Source: Actinomycetota bacterium
GTDB taxonomy: Bacteria; Actinomycetota; Acidimicrobiia; Acidimicrobiales; Acidimicrobilacustridaceae
DNA length: 47,709 nt
Assembly (NCBI GenBank): GCA_009700115.1
Contig: WLMU01000007.1
Coordinates: 1 to 47,709, forward strand
Direction of reading: 5' to 3'
The position numbers and the translations under genes were made by a program. The notes under the pieces were generated by a model, which searched no databases, was not told the origin of the DNA, and worked only from the letters and a program-made list of their open reading frames with translations. Below are positions 1 to 9,666 of the stretch, in pieces; within the stretch, counting starts at the first letter, position 1; every line of letters starts with the position of its first letter.

Positions 1-58
1 CGCAGTGCCCTTGAGAACAGATCGGCGACTAAAGGTGTTCGACATGAGGGCCCTTTCG

Positions 59-83
59 GCGGCGATCTATCGCCGCTCTATTT
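59..83. terminator. possible terminator hairpin of an upstream gene outside the window
   Basis: GCGGCGAT-CT-ATCGCCGC inverted repeat (59-66/69-76) followed by TCTATTT. Confidence 0.35.
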
Positions 84-214
84 CGACAAGTGTTAGTTCG
101 GCCTGCAGCATCAGTCAACGACCCAGCGAAGGTTCTACCCGCCATGAGCACCTGCGATACGTTCGTGAGAAGAGGAAATTCCACCTGCAATCAACATGAG
201 AAACCTGAGACCCG

Positions 215-670
215 ATGAGCACACTCGATGAAGTCGGTTCTCATGACAACTGGCGCTGTTGGCTGTGTGATGAACCCGTTGATCCCGAAATGTCGGTAAA
301 CGATTCACGCGGTCCCAGCATCGATTCGATGACCACAAAGTCAAAAGGCAAGAACAAGAGTTCAACCGACGTGTTCGGCGCAGAACGACTTGCGCACCGC
401 GACTGCAACACGAAGAAGGGCGCAATCGCCCCGGTTGTCGCATGGCCCGACCATCTGTTCGTCGTTGATCCCGCTCCGATCATCGGAAGTGTCGAGCGGC
501 TTTCGCGCAAAGGCGGTCGAGAAGTCGTTGCCCGTTGCCCTTCTGAACAAGATGCGTCCGATGCTTCGGAGTGGCTACTTGATCGCCTGGGTCGCCTTGT
601 TCCCTCCGAACAATTCGAGACTTCTGTTGAATCAGGCGGAGGGCAATTTCTCCTCGTGCTTCGCGCCTGA
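215..670 (+). CDS. HNH-like small protein (CxxC...HxxCNxxKG), conserved hypothetical
   Basis: 151-aa ORF with CWLCDEPVD and AHRDCNTKKGA, resembling an HNH/zinc-binding core. Confidence 0.6.
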   Translation: MSTLDEVGSHDNWRCWLCDEPVDPEMSVNDSRGPSIDSMTTKSKGKNKSSTDVFGAERLAHRDCNTKKGAIAPVVAWPDHLFVVDPAPIIGSVERLSRKGGREVVARCPSEQDASDASEWLLDRLGRLVPSEQFETSVESGGGQFLLVLRA

Positions 671-724
671 CCGCTCCACACGTTGTCAACGCATGTCAGA
701 GGGCTTCGCAAGTACCGTGGCCAC

Positions 725-2449
725 ATGACAGCAAGCGCAACTTCACACCGACGCCGACTTCCCGTTCTGCAAGGTGTCCTTCCGCTCGACCGAAAGCAGA
801 TTCCGGCCAACGTTCTGGCCGGCATCACATTGGCGGCGCTCGCAATCCCTGAAGTCATGGGTTACACCTCGATCGCCGGCATGCCCGTGGTCACTGGCCT
901 TTACACAATCTTGTTACCGATGCTTGCCTTCGCCTTTTTTGGCTCTTCGCGTCACCTGGTCGTTGGTGCAGATTCTGCAACTGCTGCGGTCATGGCGGCC
1001 GGTCTTGTTGAACTGGCACAACCCGGCACTGATAACTACGTCGCACTCGCTGGGGTTCTTGCGCTCATGGCAGCAACATTTCTACTTCTTGCTCGCCTCA
1101 TTCGACTTGGGTTTCTGGCTAATTTTCTTTCACGCTCAGTACTTATTGGTTTCCTCACCGGCGTTGGCATCCAAGTCGCCTGCGGTCAGGTCGGCGGCTT
1201 GCTCGGCATACCCGAAGGAAAAGGTCTCACCATTAATGGCGACCTCTTCGACAACACGATTACCAAACTGATTTCCACGCTTCAACACGCGAGTGCAACA
1301 AGTTGGGCAACCGTTGCGGTGTCCGTGAGCGTGCTTGTAGTTATCTTGGGCGGAAAGTTTGTGACGAAGAAAATTCCTGGCGCACTCATCGCCGTCGTCG
1401 GGGCAATCGTCCTTTCTTGGCACTGGGATTTTGCGTCGCACGGAATCGCCACCCTTGGGCACCTACCCGGCGGTCTCCCGAAGGTTGGGTTGCCCCAAGG
1501 AATCCACTATTCGGATATTCCTGCGCTCATGGGCACCGCAGTTTCGATCTTCATCTTGATCCTCGCTCAGAGCGCCGCCACTTCTCGCGCATACGCCGCT
1601 AAATACAACGATGACTTCGATGAGAACGTGGACCTTGTCGGCCTCGGTGTCGCAAATATTTTTGCTGGCCTCTCCGGAACCTTTGTCGTGAATGGAAGCC
1701 CAACAAAAACCGAGATGGTCGATGGTGCTGGTGGTCGTAGTCAGCTCGCGCAGATCACGACAGGACTCATCGTTCTCATTGTCCTGCTCTTCCTCACCTC
1801 GCCGATCCAGTACATGCCAAAGGCAGTGCTAGCAGCGGTCGTCTTCATGATTGGCCTTCAGCTTGTTGATATCAAAGGACTGCGAACGATCTTCAAAGTT
1901 CGTAAAGACGAGTTCGTCGTCGCCACTCTTACCGCAGCCACTGTCGTCCTACTGGGCGTCGAACAAGGGATCGTGCTCGCCATCGTTGCATCGGTCATCG
2001 GCCATCTCCGACGTTCATACATGACCGCGACTGCCGTGATGGTGCCCGATACCAATGATCCCGGTTACCACTCCCAACCAGTCGATGCTGAAATTCGAAC
2101 GATTCCAGGGCTCGTGGTTTACCGCTTTGCTTCTGACCTCTACTACGTCAATGCCAACCGCTTCCTTGAAGACCTCAACGCTCTCGCTAATTCGGCAGCA
2201 CCACTGCAGTGGATCTGCATCGACGCCGGAGCAATTACCGATGTCGACTTCACTGGTTCGCTCACAATCAAACAGGTTCAAACCGAACTCGCCGAGCACG
2301 ACATAAAACTTGTCGTTGCCGATGCCATGACCAGCGTGAAGGAAAAACTTGACCGGTACGGCATCACCGCTTTGATTGGTGAAGATGCTTACTTCCCCAC
2401 CGTGGAGTCAAGCGTTCAGGCATTCAACACAGAATCTGCTTCTCAGTAA
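725..2449 (+). CDS. SulP family anion transporter with C-terminal STAS domain
   Basis: GITLAALAIPEVMGYTSIAGMPVVTGLYT SulP signature plus STAS-like C-terminus; ATG at 725 preferred over 683 because TACCGT lies 6 nt upstream. Confidence 0.92.
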   Translation: MTASATSHRRRLPVLQGVLPLDRKQIPANVLAGITLAALAIPEVMGYTSIAGMPVVTGLYTILLPMLAFAFFGSSRHLVVGADSATAAVMAAGLVELAQPGTDNYVALAGVLALMAATFLLLARLIRLGFLANFLSRSVLIGFLTGVGIQVACGQVGGLLGIPEGKGLTINGDLFDNTITKLISTLQHASATSWATVAVSVSVLVVILGGKFVTKKIPGALIAVVGAIVLSWHWDFASHGIATLGHLPGGLPKVGLPQGIHYSDIPALMGTAVSIFILILAQSAATSRAYAAKYNDDFDENVDLVGLGVANIFAGLSGTFVVNGSPTKTEMVDGAGGRSQLAQITTGLIVLIVLLFLTSPIQYMPKAVLAAVVFMIGLQLVDIKGLRTIFKVRKDEFVVATLTAATVVLLGVEQGIVLAIVASVIGHLRRSYMTATAVMVPDTNDPGYHSQPVDAEIRTIPGLVVYRFASDLYYVNANRFLEDLNALANSAAPLQWICIDAGAITDVDFTGSLTIKQVQTELAEHDIKLVVADAMTSVKEKLDRYGITALIGEDAYFPTVESSVQAFNTESASQ

Positions 2450-2510
2450 CCCTCCAGCTCGACAGTCTTACTGAGCGATCCGGAGACTGGAATGGGATTG
2501 TGAACCCGAA

Positions 2511-2530
2511 TTGCTGAACTCGTTCAGCAA
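2511..2530. terminator. inverted repeat between convergent genes, possible bidirectional terminator
   Basis: TTGCTGAAC-TC-GTTCAGCAA, perfect 9-bp arms, between stops at 2449 (+) and 2534 (-); no clear U-tract. Confidence 0.4.
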
Positions 2531-2533
2531 GGC

Positions 2534-3487
2534 TCAGATTGGTTCGACCCCGAAGGACTTACGCGCCGTTTCGATGTTCATATCTTTATGGGCAAAAAGA
2601 TCGACAGTTCCCATCACATCAACCGTGCACTTCGATCCTCGCCGGAATCCTCTTGCGAAGCGTTCGATTGCACCCGGATCTCCCAACGCGTCGGTGCGAG
2701 CATTGCCAATCCGCTTCATCTCCACATGCTGGATAGAGCCGTTCTGGAAAAGCCCAAGTGTTATTCCCAGAAGTACGAGCCCACGGGCATCGCCCATCGC
2801 TGCAGCAATAAACGCGAAGACATCAAGTTCACCTTCGGGATCTGTGTCATACCCCGCCAGCACGTGTACCCAATCGTGACGAGCACCAAGTTCGTAGATT
2901 CCATGTTTCTCTCCCGGAAACGGGAACCCATGACTGACATAAAAATCAGCGACACCTTTGCCCCAGGAACCATCTGGACATTCGAGTAACGATTGCCACT
3001 TACGAGCGAGTGTTTGATCTTCGATCACACCGATATAGGCCAGCTTGGAGCGCAGAAGTTCACGGAACCGACCATGACGAGATTCCTGCAATGTCTCGTG
3101 TGTGTACCAACTATGTCGCTGAAGATCGAGATACATAGCGGCGATATGTTCATTGGCCATCGCTCGAGCATCAGCCAACATTTGCATGGTCATCCCCAGG
3201 GACATCGCGAATGAAAGAACCGAGTCGGCTACTTCCGGACGAAGCGGATGCTCCATGAGTTCGAGTACAACGATCAGATGTGCTGCTTGATCCTTAACTG
3301 ATTGAGGAACTGTCGAAAACTTCGATGGGTCGACGAAATCAACAGTCGTCCATTCAAGCCCCCACAACATTCGTGCAAGGTCAACGATCAGTTCATGCTG
3401 AAGATCGTCTAACCCGCCAGTGGGCTCAAACGCCGCTCGCACCATCTCCAGACACACTGGTGCATCTACAGCGTCAGGGAAGATCAT
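2534..3487 (-). CDS. Coq4-like family protein
   Basis: Contains HDWVHVLAGYDTDPEGE, an exact HDxxHx11E motif typical of Coq4 proteins. Confidence 0.6.
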   Translation of the reverse strand: MIFPDAVDAPVCLEMVRAAFEPTGGLDDLQHELIVDLARMLWGLEWTTVDFVDPSKFSTVPQSVKDQAAHLIVVLELMEHPLRPEVADSVLSFAMSLGMTMQMLADARAMANEHIAAMYLDLQRHSWYTHETLQESRHGRFRELLRSKLAYIGVIEDQTLARKWQSLLECPDGSWGKGVADFYVSHGFPFPGEKHGIYELGARHDWVHVLAGYDTDPEGELDVFAFIAAAMGDARGLVLLGITLGLFQNGSIQHVEMKRIGNARTDALGDPGAIERFARGFRRGSKCTVDVMGTVDLFAHKDMNIETARKSFGVEPI

Positions 3488-3496
3488 GTCGCAACG

Positions 3497-4870
3497 CTAG
3501 TTCGACACTCTGCGTAAACGCGTGGCGACAGGGATACCGACGGCGGTTATCGCTGCCGAGCAAAGAAGCACAATCCTCAAGCCCGCTTGTCCTGACGCTC
3601 CATCAAATCGGGACATCACCGAAGTTGACACCGCAACAGCAAGCGCAAGCCCAATCACTCTGATCATGCTCAGGACTGCAGATGCCTCGCCCGCATTTTT
3701 TGTATCGACATCGACAAGCGCTACCGACGTAGCCGCCGAATAGACAACGCCGTTACCAAAGCCGGCAATTGCCAATCCAACAATGACGTATACCAAGGGC
3801 GACATCACCCCCGAGAATACGAGCACCAAAGTTCCGACTGTGAGCAGTAGCGAGCCCACACCAAGTGCCGATGTTCGCCCCAACTTGTTGATCCAAGGTC
3901 CTGAAATTGCACCGCCGACGGCAAACGGAGCGGAGAACCCTAGGAAGATCCAGCCCATTTCAGCGACTGACGAACCACGGATCGTTTGCAATGCGATTGG
4001 CACAAGCACCATCACCACGCCCGAGCCCCAATTCGAAAGTGTCGCCACCGACGTTCCCACTCGGAACGAACGGTTCCCCGAAACCGAAGGGAGAATCAGA
4101 GGCTCATTCGGTTCTCGCAGGAACCACACGGCGAGAAGCGCAAGTAGCCCAACAACGAGTGGGAGAATCGTTGAACCCGCGAACCATCCGCCGGATGCGA
4201 CGTTCTGAATTCCACCGATCGTTCCCGCAATTCCGATCATCAGCACGACTAAGAGAAGAAGCGGAAGCGGTCGTGTCGAATCTTTTGGCAGATTTGGCAC
4301 GAGGAAAAAGAGTGCAACAAAAGCCACCGCCAAGATTGCGAGATTCACGCCGAAGAATGCCCTCCACGACCACATTGATGCAATCAATGCAGCGATGAGC
4401 GGACCGACTGCACCGCCTAGCCCCCCGATTCCACCCCAGATTCCAACGGCGATTGGTTGGCGACGTCGATCAAAAATCGCATCAATCGCCGCGAGTGACG
4501 TCGTGAGACAACACGCTGATGCAACACCCTGGAGAGTTCGTCCCACCATAAGCAACGAAAACGATTGGGTGAACGCGCATATCGCCGATGCCACCCAAAA
4601 GAGCGCAACCCCCCAAAGAAGAAGAGGGCGAGAGCCAAATCGATCGGCAGCGCGACCGATAAGGAGAAGTGGGGCCGCAAACGCAACACTGGCAACCGTC
4701 ACAATTGCGCCGGCAGCTGTTGCGGTCACATTGAGATCACCGCCGATGTCCGAAAGAAGGACAACGACACCATTCATGTCGACCGACAGCGCAAGAATCG
4801 GCGCGCTCAGAGCGATCAACGTCACCCACATGCGAACCGAGCTCACTGGCGAAGGGGCAATCACTGTCAT
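3497..4870 (-). CDS. MFS transporter
   Basis: Multi-TM protein with RAADRFGSRPLLLWG loop motif; ATG at 4870 gives an ATGA overlap with the upstream gene. Confidence 0.88.
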   Translation of the reverse strand: MTVIAPSPVSSVRMWVTLIALSAPILALSVDMNGVVVLLSDIGGDLNVTATAAGAIVTVASVAFAAPLLLIGRAADRFGSRPLLLWGVALFWVASAICAFTQSFSLLMVGRTLQGVASACCLTTSLAAIDAIFDRRRQPIAVGIWGGIGGLGGAVGPLIAALIASMWSWRAFFGVNLAILAVAFVALFFLVPNLPKDSTRPLPLLLLVVLMIGIAGTIGGIQNVASGGWFAGSTILPLVVGLLALLAVWFLREPNEPLILPSVSGNRSFRVGTSVATLSNWGSGVVMVLVPIALQTIRGSSVAEMGWIFLGFSAPFAVGGAISGPWINKLGRTSALGVGSLLLTVGTLVLVFSGVMSPLVYVIVGLAIAGFGNGVVYSAATSVALVDVDTKNAGEASAVLSMIRVIGLALAVAVSTSVMSRFDGASGQAGLRIVLLCSAAITAVGIPVATRLRRVSN

Positions 4871-5994
4871 TTGACGAAACATCCGAGTACATCGTCGAGA
4901 CCAAAAAACAATGAAACCTCAGCGGCACTAATCCCCGTTGCTGCCGCAATTCTGTTTTCGTCAAGAAGTCCAAGTCCCACCATCGCCCGTAACTGCTGAG
5001 TGGGAGCGAGTGCACCACCGAGGCCATGGATACTCAGTTCTTGTCCAAGTGATTGGTCATAGTTTCCCGACGAGGCCAGATCCGTTTTCGCCCCAGTCGC
5101 AAGTCCGAGAACGGGCGGAAGCAGATTCGGGATCGGACTCGGTGCTGGGTCACCACCGACAAAAGGGATCGACCAAAAATCGATTGATTGCATTGTTGGC
5201 GCACCGCCAGGGATAGTGCCTGTGCCGTTGGATGCAATCACGCGAATGGTGGACTCATCCGGATTTCGGGAGTTCAACAAACTGATGGCAAGGGAATTTT
5301 GACGGCGAGCCAATTCGGTCCCTGTATGCGCAATTGATGGGCAAAGAACAACGAGTTGCAAGTGAACTAGAGCGACCACCATATGCAACGTCGCTTCTTC
5401 AAATTGCCCGGCACCATGGACATTCCACAACAAGTCGTGAGCGATTGACGAAGCCATCAACGCAGGGTGCTCTGCCCGATAGCGATCATTAACAACACGA
5501 ATGTCGTCTGCCCCACCCTCAATAGGGCCAACAACGCGACCCGGAGAGCGAGTAACACCTACGGCGATCGATGAAACCGGAGTGTGTTCGTTCAGGAACC
5601 CCTCAACTAGCGGAGCAGCAATCGTCGACGACAGCATTACGAGTGCGGCGCGTGGCCCAGCATCGGGGCATCGTGCGCACAGGTCCGGATTGTCAAACAG
5701 TGCCAAACCTTCGGAACCAGTAATCCCAGCGAGAGCATCACGAGATTTTCCTTCACTCAATCGCCCGCCACTCGCTGGCTGCATTGCACTGCCTTCGGGA
5801 TAGATACCGGGCTCGCCGAACAATTCATTCGAAGAAAACAACGAGATATTTCGCGGCGGTTGTGGCGGCACCGACAATGCCAAATCAACCACATTCGACG
5901 TTGAGGACGACCCATTTGTAGCGATGCCCTTAGGATAACCAACGGAAATATGAGGAGTAGCCCTCGAATCGATTTCGAGTGCCTGAATATTCAC
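4867..5994 (-). CDS. uncharacterized protein with HPALMASSIAHDLLW...GTELARRQNSLAISLLNSR motif block
   Basis: 375-aa ORF, ATGA-coupled to the MFS gene; no family recognised. Confidence 0.75.
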   Translation of the reverse strand: MNIQALEIDSRATPHISVGYPKGIATNGSSSTSNVVDLALSVPPQPPRNISLFSSNELFGEPGIYPEGSAMQPASGGRLSEGKSRDALAGITGSEGLALFDNPDLCARCPDAGPRAALVMLSSTIAAPLVEGFLNEHTPVSSIAVGVTRSPGRVVGPIEGGADDIRVVNDRYRAEHPALMASSIAHDLLWNVHGAGQFEEATLHMVVALVHLQLVVLCPSIAHTGTELARRQNSLAISLLNSRNPDESTIRVIASNGTGTIPGGAPTMQSIDFWSIPFVGGDPAPSPIPNLLPPVLGLATGAKTDLASSGNYDQSLGQELSIHGLGGALAPTQQLRAMVGLGLLDENRIAAATGISAAEVSLFFGLDDVLGCFVK

Positions 5995-6031
5995 GAGCAG
6001 TATTCGCTACAACACTCGCCTAGGAGAACCC

Positions 6032-6457
6032 ATGTCTGAGAACGCTGCACCGGTTGGCTGGTTTCGAGCAGTTGTCGTCGACGCCGCAGACCCCGACCGC
6101 CTTTCACGATTTTGGCAAGGTGTTCTCGGCGTCAGTGTTGTCGAAAGCGCTCCCGACTGGATCCAACTTGGGCCCGATCGTGGCGGCGCATTCATTGCGT
6201 TCGAACCCGCCCCCGAGGGACAAGCCCCGACCGGATTCCGGACTCGGCCCGATATCGAAGTTGAAGATATGGAAGTCGCTCGCAGCCGCATCGAGGAACT
6301 GGGCGGTCGACTCGTTGAAGTGATTCACGCGCGACCGGGCGAATCCCATTATCGAATGGCTGACCCTGAAGGTAACGAGTTCACCGTCGTGCTCCCGCTG
6401 CCCGAAGATGTCGCGAAGAAGGCCTACGGACCGAGTGGAAAGCCAGCCGGAGCCTAA
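6032..6457 (+). CDS. VOC (glyoxalase/bleomycin resistance) family protein
   Basis: VVVDAADPDRLSRFWQGVLG and RMADPEGNEFTVV motifs; SD AGGAGA. Confidence 0.88.
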   Translation: MSENAAPVGWFRAVVVDAADPDRLSRFWQGVLGVSVVESAPDWIQLGPDRGGAFIAFEPAPEGQAPTGFRTRPDIEVEDMEVARSRIEELGGRLVEVIHARPGESHYRMADPEGNEFTVVLPLPEDVAKKAYGPSGKPAGA

Positions 6458-6490
6458 GCCTCGATTGTGGTTTCATGTCAACCGATTTCG

Positions 6491-6949
6491 TCAGCTTCGC
6501 TCGGCAGCGAGCTTTGCCGTTTCCCAATCGCCGATCATGGTTCCAAACGTCATTGGGTTGTAGATGTCTTCTTGGTAGGAAAACTGATTGTTCCCTGCGT
6601 ACTTCACAAGACTGAAGTTGTAGGCGCGATGGACCGATCCATCTCCTGGGTCAGCCATGACTGACCATGCCTGGAAGACAACCCAACCGCGTTCATCGTC
6701 AACGATGTGCCACTCGATGGGAAAGTCTGCGATGCAATTGCCCGGATACTCCTTCACCATTGAACGGGTATAGAACGCCTGAACTTCCTCCCGGCCGTTC
6801 ATCTCGCCGATCAGGTGCTCCTTATAAAAACAGTCCTCGGTGAAATGTTGAGCGAAGGCGGACCAGTCTCCCGTTCGTGCGCCCTCATCGGCCGCCGCCA
6901 CATAAGACGAAAATGCTGCTTCGATTTCTTTTCTACTCCAAGCACCCAT
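6491..6949 (-). CDS. SnoaL/NTF2-like protein
   Basis: IEAAFSSYVAAADEGARTGDWSAFAQHFTEDCFYKEH; AAAGGAGATGTC before ATG at 6949. Confidence 0.78.
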   Translation of the reverse strand: MGAWSRKEIEAAFSSYVAAADEGARTGDWSAFAQHFTEDCFYKEHLIGEMNGREEVQAFYTRSMVKEYPGNCIADFPIEWHIVDDERGWVVFQAWSVMADPGDGSVHRAYNFSLVKYAGNNQFSYQEDIYNPMTFGTMIGDWETAKLAAERS

Positions 6950-6975
6950 GACATCTCCTTTTACGTAAGTACTAC

Positions 6976-8406
6976 TCAAGTCGTTGAAAATTCTGACCAA
7001 TCGATTGATTCGCTGCGTCGTTTGTAGTCATCCATTGAAAATGGCCATTGGGTAACAACACGCCCATTTGGCGCCCGGTAGTACCCATTGCAATCGGCGT
7101 TCCACACATCAATTCCGTCGATTGCCTCTTGCACGCCAACGTTGTACGACTCCATCACCTCTGGCTTCACCTCAAGAGTTTGAAGTTCATCGGCTTTCAT
7201 CCGATGAAGCAACTGGAGTACGTGTTCGGTTTGATACTCCAACATTCGGATAATTGAGCCGTTATTCATGTTGGGGCCATAAAGCATGAAGAAGTTGGGA
7301 AACCCGACTGTTGTGACACCGAGGTAGGCCTGCGCTCCTTCCGACCATGCAGCGGAAATCGAGACTCCGTCGCGACCAGTGATGTCAACCGTCGCAGCAA
7401 ACTTCGTTGCGGCAAATCCTGTTGCCAGAACAATCAGATCAACTTCTCGCTCGACGCCATCGTCAGTAACGACAGCGTTGTTTGTGATTCTCGCGATTGG
7501 CTCAGTTACTAATTCAAGATTCGGCTCATTAAAGGCCGCGAAGTAATCGTTCGAGAGCAAAGGCCGCTTGCAACCAAACGGATGATCAGGTGTGAGTTTG
7601 GCCCTCACCTCTGGATCATTCACCACACTCAGTGCCGCGAGTCCGTACTTCTCGCTCAGTTCCAGAAGGTCTTTCAGCGCAAAGGTCATTCCACGATTCA
7701 TCCGACCTTCGATGTCACTGCGCATTTCGAGCAACGGTGTCGGGTCTTTGCGAAACACTTCGAGTTCGGCCTCGGTGTAAGGCGTGTCCTCCTTGGGAAG
7801 GATCCAGTTCGGAGTTCGCTGAAAAAGATGAACCTGACTGGCAGTCTTTCGAATCTCAGGAACGAACTGCACTGCGCTCGCCGCGCTTCCGATAACGGCG
7901 ATGCGCTCGCCGGCGAAATCATGTGACCAATCCCAACGCGCCGAATGAAACATTGCGCCCTCGAAGTCATCTCTCCCTTCGATCTCGGGCCAAACCGGGT
8001 GCGTCAACATTCCAACCGCGCTTACGAGAATCTCCGCTTGAAACCCTGCACCCGATTCGGTTGTGACTGTCCAGACTGACGCTGCTTCATCCCAAGATGC
8101 CGATATCACCCGATCATTGAATCGACAATGTGGCGTCACACCGTACTTATCGGCAACCTCACGCATGTAAGCGAGGATCTCTGGCTGGCGTCCATAGGGC
8201 TTGGTCCAGTCCGGCTTGAACTCAAAGGTGAACGAGTACATCGCCGACTGCACATCGCATTCACAGCCCGGATAGCGATTGAGGTTCCACGTTCCGCCGA
8301 CATCGTCGCTGGCCTCGAGAATGACGAACTCGTCGAAACCTTCCTCAAGGAGACGTTTGCCCATCACGATTCCGCCCGGGCCCGCCCCGATGATTACAAC
8401 TCGCAT
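6976..8406 (-). CDS. FAD-dependent Baeyer-Villiger-type monooxygenase
   Basis: N-terminal GAGPGG, DDVGGTWNLNRYPGCECDVQS, fingerprint FEGAMFHSARWD (FxGxxxHxxxW[PD]), second Rossmann GSAASA. Confidence 0.88.
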   Translation of the reverse strand: MRVVIIGAGPGGIVMGKRLLEEGFDEFVILEASDDVGGTWNLNRYPGCECDVQSAMYSFTFEFKPDWTKPYGRQPEILAYMREVADKYGVTPHCRFNDRVISASWDEAASVWTVTTESGAGFQAEILVSAVGMLTHPVWPEIEGRDDFEGAMFHSARWDWSHDFAGERIAVIGSAASAVQFVPEIRKTASQVHLFQRTPNWILPKEDTPYTEAELEVFRKDPTPLLEMRSDIEGRMNRGMTFALKDLLELSEKYGLAALSVVNDPEVRAKLTPDHPFGCKRPLLSNDYFAAFNEPNLELVTEPIARITNNAVVTDDGVEREVDLIVLATGFAATKFAATVDITGRDGVSISAAWSEGAQAYLGVTTVGFPNFFMLYGPNMNNGSIIRMLEYQTEHVLQLLHRMKADELQTLEVKPEVMESYNVGVQEAIDGIDVWNADCNGYYRAPNGRVVTQWPFSMDDYKRRSESIDWSEFSTT

Positions 8407-8479
8407 TGGCTGACTACCCCCGTGACATTGCCTCTGGTTTCAGCCTACGTCGGGGGACAATTGCGTGTAGGAAGAGAGC

Positions 8480-9550
8480 ATGAAGCGTTCAGCACGCGCC
8501 ATGGTGCAAACAGGTCCCGGAGTTCTTGAGTTTCAGGAGTTCGCCATTCCCGATGCGAATGACGACGGCGCAATCTTGCGAGTAGAAGCATGTGGAATCT
8601 GCGGCACCGACCTTGAGACCTATCGAGGATCGATCCCCCTTCGGTATCCAGTGATTCCAGGACATGAAGCTGTCGGCATCATTGAAAACATCGGGGCTTC
8701 TGCATCCCACGCGTGGGGCATTGTCGTAGGTGACCGCGTGATTGTCCCTGCGGAATTGGCCTGCGGGCAGTGCGTTTCCTGCACCGAAGGAAACCCCTGT
8801 CTCGCCTCGCCCGGCACGCATGGATTCCTTCCCACCACGATCGAGCCATCGCTCTGGGGCGGGTTTAGTGACTACATGTATCTGTCGCCACAGTCGCGGC
8901 CAATCAAAATCACTTCCACAATCGACGCGTCGATCGCTGCACTGTTCAATCCTCTCGGCGCCGGATTCGCCTGGGCAGTCGACGCGCCGAACCTGCAGCC
9001 CGGGCAATCAATCGCCATTTTTGGCCCCGGCCAACGAGGACTGGCCAGCGTCATCGCGGCAAAGTCGGTTGGCGCATCGCAGATCTTTGTCACTGGTTTC
9101 GGTGCACGAGACAGCCGCAAACTTGAACTTGCGGAATCATTCGGTGCTGATCTCGCCATCAACACTGAATCGGACAGCGCTATTGACGCGATTCTTGTAG
9201 CAACAGATGGCAAGGGCGTCGATGTTGTTGTCGACACAACCCCTCATGCCCTGCAACCCATTCACGACGCGCTTCGAATCGTTCGCCCCGGTGGAACAAT
9301 CGTTCTCGCAGGCATGAAAGGCATTGCAGTCGATGGATTCCCGACCGATGAAATCGCAATGCGTCGGCTCACCATCAAAGGTGTTCGCGCGGTTGACACA
9401 ATCAACTTCAAACGAGCAGTTGCGCTGATCGAGGACTCGCCCGAGTTAGTCGCGCAACTCCATACGCATAATTTCTCGCTTGAAGACGCTGCGAAAGCGA
9501 TTGAACTGCTCGCGAATGGCGACGGCATCGCCATCGCTCTTCGCACCTGA
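8480..9550 (+). CDS. zinc-dependent alcohol dehydrogenase family protein
   Basis: CGICGTDLETYRG, PGHEAVGIIENIG and structural zinc cysteines CGQCVSCTEGNPC. Confidence 0.9.
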   Translation: MKRSARAMVQTGPGVLEFQEFAIPDANDDGAILRVEACGICGTDLETYRGSIPLRYPVIPGHEAVGIIENIGASASHAWGIVVGDRVIVPAELACGQCVSCTEGNPCLASPGTHGFLPTTIEPSLWGGFSDYMYLSPQSRPIKITSTIDASIAALFNPLGAGFAWAVDAPNLQPGQSIAIFGPGQRGLASVIAAKSVGASQIFVTGFGARDSRKLELAESFGADLAINTESDSAIDAILVATDGKGVDVVVDTTPHALQPIHDALRIVRPGGTIVLAGMKGIAVDGFPTDEIAMRRLTIKGVRAVDTINFKRAVALIEDSPELVAQLHTHNFSLEDAAKAIELLANGDGIAIALRT

Positions 9551-9599
9551 CCCCGCACTGCACAAAAACATGCGGGCTCGCAACATCGCCGGAAAACGA

Positions 9600-9640
9600 C
9601 TGAGGGCGGCCGCCGGTTTCCCGACGACCGCCCTCAGTTT
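9600..9640. terminator. bidirectional intrinsic terminator
   Basis: CTGAGGGCGG (9600-9609) / CCGCCCTCAG (9628-9637), perfect 10-bp stem with T-rich flanks, between convergent genes. Confidence 0.8.
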
Positions 9641-9666
9641 CGTTACAGCGAGGCTATGCCCTCGAG

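Noticed and set aside
241-858. 205-aa minus-strand ORF
   Set aside because: Overlaps the HNH-like and SulP coding regions; no motif.
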